Assembly: GCA_000434475.1 (NCBI GenBank)
Contig: FR879492.1
Coordinates: forward strand, 1-10,436
Source of the DNA: Dialister sp. CAG:486
GTDB lineage: Bacteria > Bacillota > Negativicutes > Veillonellales > Dialisteraceae
Reading direction: 5' to 3'
Length of the DNA stretch: 10,436 nucleotides
In this document: positions 1 to 6,925 of the stretch, in pieces
Numbering within the stretch: the first letter of the stretch is position 1
Layout: each line of letters opens with the position of its first letter
The notes under the pieces: generated by a model
Database searches by the model: none
What the model was told of the DNA's origin: nothing
Seen by the model: only the letters and a program-made list of their open reading frames with translations
Program-made: the position numbers and the translations under genes

Positions 1-61
1 CTTTGAGAATTAACGTGTATTGTAATCCTACATGAACCCGCCAACCTTTCCCATTTTCCTC

Positions 62-90
62 TTGCATTTTGCTTTAAATCCTGCTATCAT
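62..90 (+). promoter_or_regulatory. Promoter of the valS-folC unit
   Basis: TTGCAT at 62-67 is followed after exactly 17 bp by TATCAT at 85-90. A TGC lies directly before the -10, giving an extended -10 (TGnTATCAT). Transcription would start near position 97, just upstream of the T-box leader. The elements are read directly from the sequence; the start site is inferred from spacing. Confidence 0.72.
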
Positions 91-117
91 ACTAACGTAT
101 ATGTACAAGCAAAGATG

Positions 118-315
118 GGAAGAAGCTGGGAAATTTCTCACAGAGAGCCGCCGGGGCTGGAAAGGCGGCAGGAAGGAAACAGCGGGTCACCCCGGAGCTG
201 ACAGCGAGATCTGTCCGCGGCGCACGTTACGCGCGAATGAGCGATCAGTTACTGATTATTTAGGTGGTACCGCGGAAGCACTCTTTCGTCCTATGTGGAT
301 GAAGGAGATTTTTTT
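118..315 (+). ncRNA. T-box leader, valine-specific, upstream of valS
   Basis: This riboswitch senses uncharged tRNA and controls read-through into valS. The Stem I hallmark AGAGAG is at 142-147, with a GCCGCC/GGCGGC helix (147-152 with 164-169) enclosing GGCTGG. The likely specifier codon is GTC (valine) at 186-188, followed by the usual A. Hairpins follow at 200-215 (GACAG/CTGTC) and 244-256 (ATCAG/CTGAT). The T-box sequence AGGTGGTACCGCGG is at 262-275. Its TGGT (265-268) would pair with a tRNA 3' end ACCA, matching discriminator A of tRNA-Val. An antiterminator can form by pairing TAGG (261-264) with CCTA (290-293) and 272-278 with 283-289, leaving the UGGUACC bulge. This excludes the terminator stem that starts at 281. 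The specifier assignment rests on position and agreement with the downstream gene. Confidence 0.93.
281..315 (+). terminator. T-box attenuator terminator
   Basis: An 11-bp stem pairs 281-291 with 297-307 (two G-U pairs) around a 5-nt loop, followed by seven T at 309-315. Its 5' arm overlaps the 3' arm of the T-box antiterminator, so the two folds are mutually exclusive. It lies 18 bp before the valS start codon. Confidence 0.92.
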
Positions 316-333
316 ATTGTAGGAGTGAACGAT

Positions 334-2994
334 ATGGCAGAAGACATGAAAGATCTGGGAAAATACGATCCCAGTCAGATCGAACAGAAATGGTATAGCT
401 TCTGGGAAGATCATGGTGTATTCCATGATGAAGCAGATCCTGAAAAAGAACCGTACAGCATCGTGCTGCCGCCGCCAAATGTCACCGGCCAGCTGCACAT
501 GGGGCATGCGCTCGATAATACCCTGCAGGATATTCTGATCCGTTACAAGAGAATGCAGGGCTACAATGTCCTGTGGCTGCCGGGCAAAGATCATGCCGGC
601 ATCGCAACGCAGGTCAAGGTCGAAAAGCAGATCGCTGAAGAAGGTCTCAATAAATATGACCTCGGCCGTGAAAAATTCCTGGAACGTGTATGGCAGTGGA
701 AGGAAAAATTCGGCAACCGCATCGGTCTGCAGATCCGCCGCCTCGGCTCTTCCTGCGACTGGTCCCGTGAACGTTTCACCATGGATGATATCTGTGCGCG
801 TGCCGTTCGCGAGGTTTTTGTTTCCCTCTATGAAAAAGGCCTGATCTATCAGGGCTTCCGCATCACGAACTGGTGCCCGCGCTGCCAGACGGCACTCTCC
901 GACATCGAAGTCGAACATGAAGATGAAGTCGGACATCTCTGGTACTTCAATTACCCGATCGCTGGCGAAGAGGGAAAATACATTCAGATCGCGACCACCC
1001 GTCCGGAAACCATCCCGGGCGATACCGCTGTCGCTGTGAATCCGGAAGATGAACGCTACAAGGATCTCGTCGGCAAGAAGGTCTCACTTCCCGGCACCGG
1101 CCGTGAGATCCCGATCATTGCCGATGAATACGTTGACATGGCTTATGGTACCGGCTGCGTAAAGATCACACCGGCGCATGACCCGAATGACTTTGAGGTC
1201 GGCCAGAGACATCAGCTCGAGACCATCGTCATCATGAACAAAGATGGCACGATGAATGAAAAGGCAGGCAAGTATGTCGGCATGGATCGCTACGAAGCGA
1301 GAAAAGCCATCATTGCTGATCTCAAGGAAGCCGGTCTTCTCGTCAAGATCGAAGAAACAAAGCATGCAGTCGGTCACTGCTCCCGCTGCAAGACCATCGT
1401 CGAACCGATGACCACCAAGCAGTGGTTCGTCAAGATGAAACCGCTTGCCGGTCCTGCTATGGAAGCTGTCACCTCCGGCAAGACCAAGTTCGTCCCGGAA
1501 CGTTTCTCGAAAACATATATCCAGTGGCTGTCGAACATCCATGACTGGTGCATTTCCCGCCAGCTTTGGTGGGGGCATCGTATCCCGGTCTGGTACTGCG
1601 ATGACTGCGGCGCTGTCTCTGCATCCCGCACCGACCTCACAGAATGCCCGAAGTGTCACAGCCAGCATATCCATCAGGATCCGGACGTCCTTGATACCTG
1701 GTTCTCCTCCGCGCTTTGGCCATTCTCCACGATGGGCTGGCCGGATCAGACACCGACGCTGAAGCAGTGGTATCCGACCTCCACCATGGTTACCGGCTAC
1801 GACATCATCTTCTTCTGGGTAGCCCGCATGATGTTCATGTCCATGGAATTCATGAAGGAGATCCCATTCAAATACGTCTTCATCCACGGCCTTGTCCGCG
1901 ACTCTCAGGGACGTAAGATGTCCAAATCCCTCGGCAACGGTATCGATCCGCTTGAAGTCATCGAAAAGTATGGCGCAGATGCGCTCCGCTTCACCCTGGT
2001 GACCGGCAACACCCCGGGCAATGATATGCGTTTCTACTATGAACGTGTCGAAGGAAATAGAAACTTCGCTAACAAGCTCTGGAATGCGACCAAGTTCACC
2101 CTGATGAACCTGGATGACTATGACAAGGATTTCGTCCCGACCAAGGAACAGCTGACGCTGGCAGACAAGTGGATCCTCGACCGTCTCGCCTACACCGAAG
2201 ACTATGTAGGCACGAACCTCGACAAGTACGAACTCGGCGAAGCGGCAGACAGTATTTACAATTTCGCATGGAACTACTTCTGCGACTGGTACATCGAAAC
2301 GGCAAAGGGCCGTCTCTATGGCCAGCACAATACGGATAGAAAAGTCACCCAGTATGTTCTCGTGTACACCCTGACCCGCATGCTGGCACTGCTCCATCCG
2401 TTCATGCCATTCATCACGGAACACCTCTGGCAGCATCTGCCGCATGAAGGCGAAACGCTGGCAAGAGCTCCGTGGCCGAAGGCGGACGAGGCGCTCCGTT
2501 TCCCGACCGAAGCAGAACAGTTTGACCGCATCATGGACTGCATCAAGGCGGTCCGTAACATGCGCGCCGAAGCGGGTGTCACCCCGAATAAAGCCTGCCA
2601 TATCCAGATCGCTGTCCTTCGTGATGACCTCAAAGCCTGCCTTGAAAACAATAAGGAATACTTCGAAAAACTTGGTCATGTCGAAGGCATGAAGCTCCTC
2701 GCAGCAGATGCGGCAAAGCCAGAAAATGCCAATGCGGCTGTCGTCACAGGTCTTGAAGTCTACCTCGAGCTCAAAGGCCTCATCGACACGGCGAAGGAAA
2801 AGGAAAAGATCCAGAAGGCGAAAGATGCTCTGGCCAAAGATATCGCCCGTACGTCCGGCAAACTTTCCAATCAGGGCTTCCTCGCCAAGGCACCGGAAGC
2901 TGTCGTAGCGAAGGAAAAGGAAAAGCTGGCGACCTTTGAAGAAAAGATGAAGTCTTTGGACGAACGTCTGCAGTTCCTGGAAAAATTGGGGTAA
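334..2994 (+). CDS. valS: Valyl-tRNA synthetase
   Basis: Charges tRNA-Val with valine in the cytoplasm using ATP; a class I aminoacyl-tRNA synthetase with post-transfer editing. The 886-residue product is full length for the family. PPPNVTGQLHMGHA carries the HIGH signature (HMGH, residues 55-58). TTRPET at about 221-226 opens the CP1 editing domain, which also contains HDPNDFEVG. KMSKS is at residues 528-532. Cysteine pairs (CPRC, CSRC, CDDC...CPKC) suggest zinc-binding knobs. The last 65 or so residues are lysine- and glutamate-rich, the typical ValRS C-terminal coiled coil. The ATG at 334 is chosen because AGGAG at 321-325 lies 8 bp upstream; an in-frame ATG at 295 falls inside the attenuator hairpin and has no usable binding site. 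It is regulated by the T-box ahead of it and is followed after 21 bp by a small membrane-protein gene. Confidence 0.98.
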   Translation: MAEDMKDLGKYDPSQIEQKWYSFWEDHGVFHDEADPEKEPYSIVLPPPNVTGQLHMGHALDNTLQDILIRYKRMQGYNVLWLPGKDHAGIATQVKVEKQIAEEGLNKYDLGREKFLERVWQWKEKFGNRIGLQIRRLGSSCDWSRERFTMDDICARAVREVFVSLYEKGLIYQGFRITNWCPRCQTALSDIEVEHEDEVGHLWYFNYPIAGEEGKYIQIATTRPETIPGDTAVAVNPEDERYKDLVGKKVSLPGTGREIPIIADEYVDMAYGTGCVKITPAHDPNDFEVGQRHQLETIVIMNKDGTMNEKAGKYVGMDRYEARKAIIADLKEAGLLVKIEETKHAVGHCSRCKTIVEPMTTKQWFVKMKPLAGPAMEAVTSGKTKFVPERFSKTYIQWLSNIHDWCISRQLWWGHRIPVWYCDDCGAVSASRTDLTECPKCHSQHIHQDPDVLDTWFSSALWPFSTMGWPDQTPTLKQWYPTSTMVTGYDIIFFWVARMMFMSMEFMKEIPFKYVFIHGLVRDSQGRKMSKSLGNGIDPLEVIEKYGADALRFTLVTGNTPGNDMRFYYERVEGNRNFANKLWNATKFTLMNLDDYDKDFVPTKEQLTLADKWILDRLAYTEDYVGTNLDKYELGEAADSIYNFAWNYFCDWYIETAKGRLYGQHNTDRKVTQYVLVYTLTRMLALLHPFMPFITEHLWQHLPHEGETLARAPWPKADEALRFPTEAEQFDRIMDCIKAVRNMRAEAGVTPNKACHIQIAVLRDDLKACLENNKEYFEKLGHVEGMKLLAADAAKPENANAAVVTGLEVYLELKGLIDTAKEKEKIQKAKDALAKDIARTSGKLSNQGFLAKAPEAVVAKEKEKLATFEEKMKSLDERLQFLEKLG

Positions 2995-3015
2995 TATTGC
3001 ACTAGGAGGATATAT

Positions 3016-3366
3016 ATGAACCTGGTTTTTGCTTTTCTTATCGGATTTCTTTGTACATTTACACATTTCCAAAAGAGAGAACATGAAGAAACTATAGGGG
3101 GACATTTGGTAAATCCTACTGCGGTTAAGATGCTCTATCTAAGTAACTTTTTGGGAAATAAACTTGGCTTTGTTTTTTGTGGGCTTGTTGCTTATCAATT
3201 AGGCCTATTGTCTGGCGGTATTGCCTTGGCTCTTCTTGCTATCGGCTTTTTTGCAGGGGGAGCAGCTTATAGAATTTTTTATCCATTATCGAGATGTTTG
3301 GGGATTATTTCCTTTGCTCCGATTAGTTTAATGGTTGTTTATCAGTTTATGATAAGTGGTCTGTAG
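3016..3366 (+). CDS. Small hydrophobic membrane protein of unknown function
   Basis: I do not recognise this 116-residue protein. A good AGGAGG (3004-3009) precedes ATG at 3016 by 6 bp, so it is probably translated. It is mostly hydrophobic: a first membrane segment at about residues 1-18, a polar stretch with KREHEE and GGHLVNP, then hydrophobic runs at about 48-65, 66-85 and 94-113. This suggests four membrane passes. It sits 21 bp after valS and 13 bp before folC, so it should be co-transcribed with both. Its base composition differs sharply from its neighbours: by hand count about 38% G+C over 3121-3360, against about 63% in a sample line of valS (721-780). Its codons also favour A/T endings. 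This suggests later acquisition or relaxed selection. No enzymatic motif is visible. Confidence 0.75.
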   Translation: MNLVFAFLIGFLCTFTHFQKREHEETIGGHLVNPTAVKMLYLSNFLGNKLGFVFCGLVAYQLGLLSGGIALALLAIGFFAGGAAYRIFYPLSRCLGIISFAPISLMVVYQFMISGL

Positions 3367-3379
3367 TAGAGGAGAAATC

Positions 3380-4699
3380 ATGAATTACGAAGAATCTATC
3401 GCCTATCTGGAAGCGGCGGCATCCTTCGGGATCAAGCCGGGCCTCGAACGCATCGAAGCCATCCTTGAACGTCTGGATCATCCGGAAAAGGCTTACAAAG
3501 TCATCCATGTCACCGGTACGAACGGCAAGGGCAGCGTGGTGGCCATGATCACCAGTGTGCTGGAAAATGCGACACTCAAAGTCGGCCGCTACATTTCCCC
3601 GCATCTCATCGATTACACCGAGCGCATCCACATCGCAGGCCATGATATTCCGAAGGAAGACTTCACGAAGGCTGCGACCGTCGTCCGCGAAGCCGCAGAA
3701 AAAGCCATCGCTGACGGCGTCGAAGCTCCGACTGAATTTGAACTCCTGACGGCTATGGCGTTCTGGTATTTCAAAGAACAGAAGGTCGACTATGCTGTCA
3801 TGGAGGTCGGTATGGGCGGGCTCTACGACTCTACGAATGTTATCATCCCGGTCGTTTCCGTCATCACGAATGTAGCGATGGACCACGAGAAATACCTCGG
3901 CAAGAATCTGGAGGAGATCGCACATCAGAAGGCCGGTATCATCAAAGAGGGCATCCCTGTCGTCACCGCAGCCCAGCATGTACCGCTGAAGCAGCTGAAA
4001 AAAGAAGCGCATGATAAGAAAGCGCGCCTTTATTTCTATGGAAGAGACTTTGAGATCGATACCCGCAGTAAGTACGGTCATGGACAGGTCGTCGTCGTCA
4101 AGCGCAAGGACATGCCCAAGGAACTCGAAAACTGTCTCCTCTTCGTGCCCTTCGTCGGCGCGCATCAGGCAGTCAATGCGGCTGTCGCGACCATGGCGCT
4201 CACGCTCATCATGAAGCAGGATGAGAGAGTCAATGAGAATGACCTGCGTGAAGGTCTTGCACGTGCCCAGTGGAAGGGCCGCTTTGAGATCCATGATCTG
4301 GGCGGTATCCCGTTCGTCATGGACGGCGCACACAATCCGGCGGGCGCTGAAGCACTGAAGGAAGCGATCGAGGAACAGTACCCGGACAAGCGCCGCGTCC
4401 TCGTCTTCACTTCTCTTCAGGACAAGGATACGGAGACCGTCATCCAGCTCCTCATCCGCAAGGGTGACCGTGTATTCCTGACGGAAGCACCGACATCGCG
4501 CACCAGAAAGCCGGAAGAGATCGCTGCCATGATCGATGAGCAGAAGATCGCAGCCGTGCATACGGCAGAGCCGTCTGTCACGAAAGCACTGGATGCGGCA
4601 CAGAAAGAAGCCAAAGATGGCGATGTCGTCATCATCTGCGGCTCCCTCTACATCCTTGGCGAAGCCATGGAGTGGATGGCAAAGAAGATCGGAAATTGA
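3380..4699 (+). CDS. folC: Dihydrofolate synthase / folylpolyglutamate synthase
   Basis: Adds glutamate to dihydropteroate and/or lengthens the polyglutamate tail of folates, using ATP; an ADP-forming Mur-ligase relative in the cytoplasm. The 439-residue product is of normal length. The P-loop GTNGKGS is at residues 46-52, followed by the family signature SPHLIDYTERI from residue 73. EVGMGGLYDSTNVI starts near 142, MDHEKYLG near 167, and MDGAHNPAG near 314 (the C-terminal domain DGAHNP motif). I chose ATG 3380 because GAGGAG (3369-3374) precedes it; an in-frame ATG at 3356 would overlap the upstream gene and lacks a binding site. valS-folC adjacency is common in Firmicutes. Here a small membrane gene separates them and a strong terminator closes the unit. 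The sequence alone does not show whether both activities are present. Confidence 0.95.
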   Translation: MNYEESIAYLEAAASFGIKPGLERIEAILERLDHPEKAYKVIHVTGTNGKGSVVAMITSVLENATLKVGRYISPHLIDYTERIHIAGHDIPKEDFTKAATVVREAAEKAIADGVEAPTEFELLTAMAFWYFKEQKVDYAVMEVGMGGLYDSTNVIIPVVSVITNVAMDHEKYLGKNLEEIAHQKAGIIKEGIPVVTAAQHVPLKQLKKEAHDKKARLYFYGRDFEIDTRSKYGHGQVVVVKRKDMPKELENCLLFVPFVGAHQAVNAAVATMALTLIMKQDERVNENDLREGLARAQWKGRFEIHDLGGIPFVMDGAHNPAGAEALKEAIEEQYPDKRRVLVFTSLQDKDTETVIQLLIRKGDRVFLTEAPTSRTRKPEEIAAMIDEQKIAAVHTAEPSVTKALDAAQKEAKDGDVVIICGSLYILGEAMEWMAKKIGN

Positions 4700-4710
4700 A
4701 CTAGTAAAGG

Positions 4711-4749
4711 AAACGGTTACATCGCCAGCGGGCGGTGTAACCGTTTTTT
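4711..4749 (+). terminator. Rho-independent terminator after folC
   Basis: A 16-bp stem (4711-4726 with 4731-4746, one G-U pair) has a 4-nt AGCG loop and a six-T tract at 4744-4749. It begins 11 bp after the folC stop and ends the valS-folC unit. The A-rich 5' side could also let it work for the opposite strand. Confidence 0.95.
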
Positions 4750-4756
4750 GCCTTGG

Positions 4757-5230
4757 GGTTCAAGGTTAGCCCACGGGGCGTGCCGTCCCATTGACTGCAG
4801 GCGAAAGAGCGGGTTCTATGGGTTCTATGGGTTCAACGGGGGTGGTGCGGCGCATAAAATATGGAAGCGCCGCGGAGTACAAATAGTGGCGATGCCAAGG
4901 TGTCGGCGGATAGCAGGTTTTCCGTTTGGGATTTCCAAACATCGACCGCTGAGCCGCGAATGACAAAGATTTCTCGCTTACGCTCGAAATGACAATACGA
5001 GAGAATTCCTAGCTACTAATCCCTGGCTACTCATCCCAGCTTTCAAACTTCGGGGTTTAACGGGCTGCGGTAGCCGCTTTTTCATGACTTTCTGGCATCG
5101 CCCCATATATATTCGTGGCGAAACCGCCACCTTCATTTCTGATTCCTCATTCGGGCAGAGCCTTCAAACGGAATCAAGGGCCAGTACGCTCACGGGCTAA
5201 CCTAGAACCTTGAACCTTGAACCTTAAACC
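4757..5230. repeat. Intergenic repeat island 1 (no gene)
   Basis: This gap between folC and citC holds no credible gene. It is framed by inverted copies of one word: GGTTCAAGGTTAGCCC at 4757-4772 and GGGCTAACCT-GAACC from 5194 (15 of 16 positions). Inside are a tandem 9-mer GGGTTCTAT (4811-4837, third copy diverged) and a hairpin GCGGCGC/GCGCCGC at 4847-4873 trailed by AAATAGTGGC. There is an AGATTTCTCG...CGAAATGAC word at 4967-4993. An inverted copy of a module found near 8076-8127 lies at about 5011-5055. A GTGGCG-AAAC-CGCCAC hairpin is at 5115-5130. Four heptamers of CCTTGAA type run over 5201-5228. The same modules recur in the other two islands in other orders and orientations. Confidence 0.75.
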
Positions 5231-5231
5231 A

Positions 5232-5259
5232 TTATCTCTAAAATAGATAAACTTATCTA
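5232..5259 (+). promoter_or_regulatory. Candidate operator upstream of citC
   Basis: TAGATAA-AC-TTATCTA at 5244-5259 is a perfect 7-bp inverted repeat. A further TTATCT at 5232-5237 gives three half-sites in 28 bp. It is centred about 50 bp before the inferred citC start of transcription, a position typical for an activator. The regulator is not identifiable from the sequence. Confidence 0.45.
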
Positions 5260-5265
5260 AAACGG

Positions 5266-5295
5266 TTATACATATATCCGCTCATATGTTATAAT
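5266..5295 (+). promoter_or_regulatory. citC promoter (extended -10)
   Basis: A perfect TATAAT at 5290-5295 is preceded by TG at 5287-5288, an extended -10. The best -35 is only TTATAC at 5266-5271 (18-bp spacer), which is poor. A weak -35 with an upstream palindrome fits activator-dependent transcription. The transcript would begin near 5302, directly at a GAAATAG-AAGA-CTATTTC hairpin (5304-5321), which could protect the 5' end. Confidence 0.65.
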
Positions 5296-5363
5296 GGGAA
5301 CACGAAATAGAAGACTATTTCTACTTGCGGCATGGCTGCGATTTCCTATAGGAGGACCTCAAT

Positions 5364-6422
5364 ATGATTACCGAACGTGAAATATTCCTGACCGATCCTG
5401 AAGAAAAAGCAAAAGTTGTCGAATTCCTGAAAGGCTTTGATCTGACTTTTACGGGGATCATTGACTATACCATGGGACTTTTTGATGATGGCAAGCTCAT
5501 CGGCACCGGTTCGCTCGGCGGGCGCGTCATGCGAGATATTGCGATCAGCAGCGATTATCAGCGAAAAGGTCTGACTCACCGCATCATCAGAAACCTGCAG
5601 GGGGAATCTAACCGCCGCGGGATCAATGGAAATCAGATCTTCACAAAGCCGAAGAATGTACCGGTCTTTGAACACATGGGCTTCAAATGCGTGGCTGTCG
5701 CTGAGCCGTATGCAGCGCTTTTAGAGTCAGGTACAGATACACTCGAGGACTATCTCGCGCGCGTGCGTACCTTTCTGGGCAGCGGGGAGGGAAAGAACCG
5801 CGGTGCGATCGTCATGAACTGCAATCCTTTCACCTTGGGACACAGAAGTCTTGTCGAGTACGCACATAACAATTGTGATGAAGTCATCATCTTTGCCGTG
5901 CAGGAAGATAGGAGCGTCTTCCCCTTCTCGAACCGATTCACTCTCATCAAGCAGGGCGTGAAGGATATGAAGGGTGTCGAAGTCATTTCCGGCGGGGATT
6001 TCATCATTTCCAATGCGACCTTCCCGACCTACTTCATCAAAGGCACGGATGAGCTCGCTGCGCAGACGAAACTGGATGCGACCATCTTTGCTACCCGCAT
6101 CGCACCTGCGCTGAATATCACCGTCCGCTTCGTGGGCGAAGAACCGACCGACAAGACCACGCTGGCCTACAATCAAGCAATGCGTGAGGTCTTCGCTGAA
6201 AACGGGATCGAGCTCAAAGTCATTCCCAGAGAGCAGAAGGGCGATCAGATCGTTTCCGCCTCTTCGGTGCGCCGCGCTCTCGCGGCAGATGACTGGGAGA
6301 CCGTTTATCGCATGGTACCGAAGACCACGCTGACGTACCTTCGGAGCGAGGATGGACAGACAGTGATCCGGAATATCAAGATGCAGGAAGCATTCAAACA
6401 GATGGAAGGAAAAACGAAATAA
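5364..6422 (+). CDS. citC: [Citrate (pro-3S)-lyase] ligase
   Basis: Acetylates the thiol of the phosphoribosyl-dephospho-CoA prosthetic group on the citrate lyase acyl-carrier subunit, using acetate and ATP, which switches the lyase on. The 352 residues match the family in length and order. The N-terminal GNAT-like domain (about 1-130) contains RDIAISSDYQRKGLTHRII. The C-terminal nucleotidyltransferase-like domain (about 145-335) has NCNPFTLGHRSLVE (TLGH at 157-160) and the closing SASSVRRAL at 298-306. AGGAGG at 5350-5355 lies 8 bp before ATG 5364. It is monocistronic here: promoter upstream, terminator downstream, and no citD, citE, citF, citX or citG in the window. It may serve a lyase encoded elsewhere or be a relic; the reading frame and motifs are intact, which argues for use. 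Lineage-specific roles of lone CitC homologues cannot be excluded. Confidence 0.93.
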   Translation: MITEREIFLTDPEEKAKVVEFLKGFDLTFTGIIDYTMGLFDDGKLIGTGSLGGRVMRDIAISSDYQRKGLTHRIIRNLQGESNRRGINGNQIFTKPKNVPVFEHMGFKCVAVAEPYAALLESGTDTLEDYLARVRTFLGSGEGKNRGAIVMNCNPFTLGHRSLVEYAHNNCDEVIIFAVQEDRSVFPFSNRFTLIKQGVKDMKGVEVISGGDFIISNATFPTYFIKGTDELAAQTKLDATIFATRIAPALNITVRFVGEEPTDKTTLAYNQAMREVFAENGIELKVIPREQKGDQIVSASSVRRALAADDWETVYRMVPKTTLTYLRSEDGQTVIRNIKMQEAFKQMEGKTK

Positions 6423-6426
6423 TGGG

Positions 6427-6465
6427 AAAAGGCTAAGCTATCATGGGATGGCTGAGCCTTTTCTT
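6427..6465 (+). terminator. Terminator after citC
   Basis: A 16-bp stem pairs 6427-6442 with 6447-6462 (one mismatch, one G-U) around an ATGG loop. It runs from AAAAGGCT to AGCCTTTT, followed by CTTATT. It starts 5 bp after the citC stop. Confidence 0.88.
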
Positions 6466-6470
6466 ATTCC

Positions 6471-6540
6471 TGGTGACTGGTAACTGGTGACTAGTGACTA
6501 GAGATTAGTGACTAGGGATTAGTGACTAGGGATTAGGAGC
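6471..6540. repeat. Heptamer tandem array
   Basis: Seventy bases divide exactly into ten 7-bp units, or five 14-bp units. Unit types are TGGTGAC, TGGTAAC, TAGTGAC, TAGGGAT and a diverged last TAGGAGC. A shorter array of the same family is at 8115-8145 and an inverted fragment at about 5011-5040. It starts 5 bp past the citC terminator. Confidence 0.85.
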
Positions 6541-6589
6541 AAGCGGTGACTGAAATAGCGCAGTTGGCATGCTGACCGTTCTGCAAGAA

Positions 6590-6741
6590 AGATATCTCGC
6601 AAACGCTTCCGATGACGACGGCGCGAAGCGCTATCAAAATTCCGCGGCGCTTCCATATTTTTATGCGCCGCACCAACACTCCCCAATCCTCATTCCTCAT
6701 TTTTATGCGCCGCACCACCACTCCTCACTCCTCATTCCTCA
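6590..6741. repeat. Repeat island 2: hairpin module and 42-bp tandem duplication
   Basis: Bases 6612-6650 match 8303-8341 at 38 of 39 positions, including a GCGC-GAA-GCGC hairpin and the start of a GCGGCGC/GCGCCGC hairpin (6644-6671). Before this, 6590-6616 is a degenerate copy (19 of 27) of the word at 8281-8307. The block 6658-6699 is repeated in tandem at 6700-6741 (39 of 42 identical), each copy carrying TTTTTATGCGCCGCACCA. The ends of the copies are themselves heptamer runs (CTCCTCA, TTCCTCA). No gene is visible here. Confidence 0.8.
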
Positions 6742-6752
6742 CTTCTAACTAG

Positions 6753-6819
6753 AGCAAGCGAGAGGCTTTCAAGCGTAATCAAGGGACGACCCGCCCCATT
6801 GGTTAACCCTGAACCCGCC
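6753..6819. repeat. Island-end module
   Basis: GAGAGGCTTTCAAGCGTAAT followed by CAAGGG resembles the segment from about 5158 (GAGCCTTCAAACGGAATCAA). It ends in TTAACCCTGAACCCGCC. Comparable GAACCC-type ends occur near 8383-8405, and GAACCCGCC also stands at 34-42. It marks the gene-proximal edge of the island, about 30 bp before the birA promoter. Confidence 0.5.
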
Positions 6820-6846
6820 TTCTTAATGTCAATCCTGCTTTATAAA

Positions 6847-6899
6847 ATAGTTGACCAATGGTTTACAACTGATTATAATAAGAAAAAATAGTAAACCAA
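6847..6899 (+). promoter_or_regulatory. birA promoter with BirA-like operator words
   Basis: TTGACC (6851-6856), a 17-bp spacer and TATAAT (6874-6879) form a near-consensus promoter. Three copies of a word overlap it. ATAGTTGACCAA (6847-6858) and ATAGTAAACCAA (6888-6899) are direct copies (10 of 12). The inverted GGTTTACAAC at 6860-6869 lies between them. TGGTTTAC (6859-6866) and GTAAACCA (6891-6898) form an 8-bp perfect inverted repeat around the -10. GTAAACC/GGTTTAC is the core of the known BirA operator, so autoregulation is likely. The arm order is the reverse of the classical TTGTAAACC...GGTTTACAA arrangement. Confidence 0.65.
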
Positions 6900-6925
6900 A
6901 CATTTCCTGTATAGGGGGCATTTCT

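Noticed and set aside
32..322. 96-codon + frame over the valS leader
   Set aside because: It runs through the promoter, T-box and terminator, has no ribosome binding site, and its codons simply follow RNA structure.
1084..3105. 673-codon open frame on the - strand opposite valS
   Set aside because: It lies antisense to a certain gene, has no recognisable domain, and open antisense frames are expected from the strong NNC/NNG codon bias of valS. The same applies to the 404-codon frame opposite folC (3347-4561).
4748..4966. Short frames in repeat island 1, both strands
   Set aside because: They consist of translated tandem and hairpin repeats, without binding sites or conserved-looking protein features.
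6471..6540. CRISPR array
   Set aside because: Units are contiguous 7- or 14-mers with no spacers of 30-40 bp, and no cas gene is nearby.
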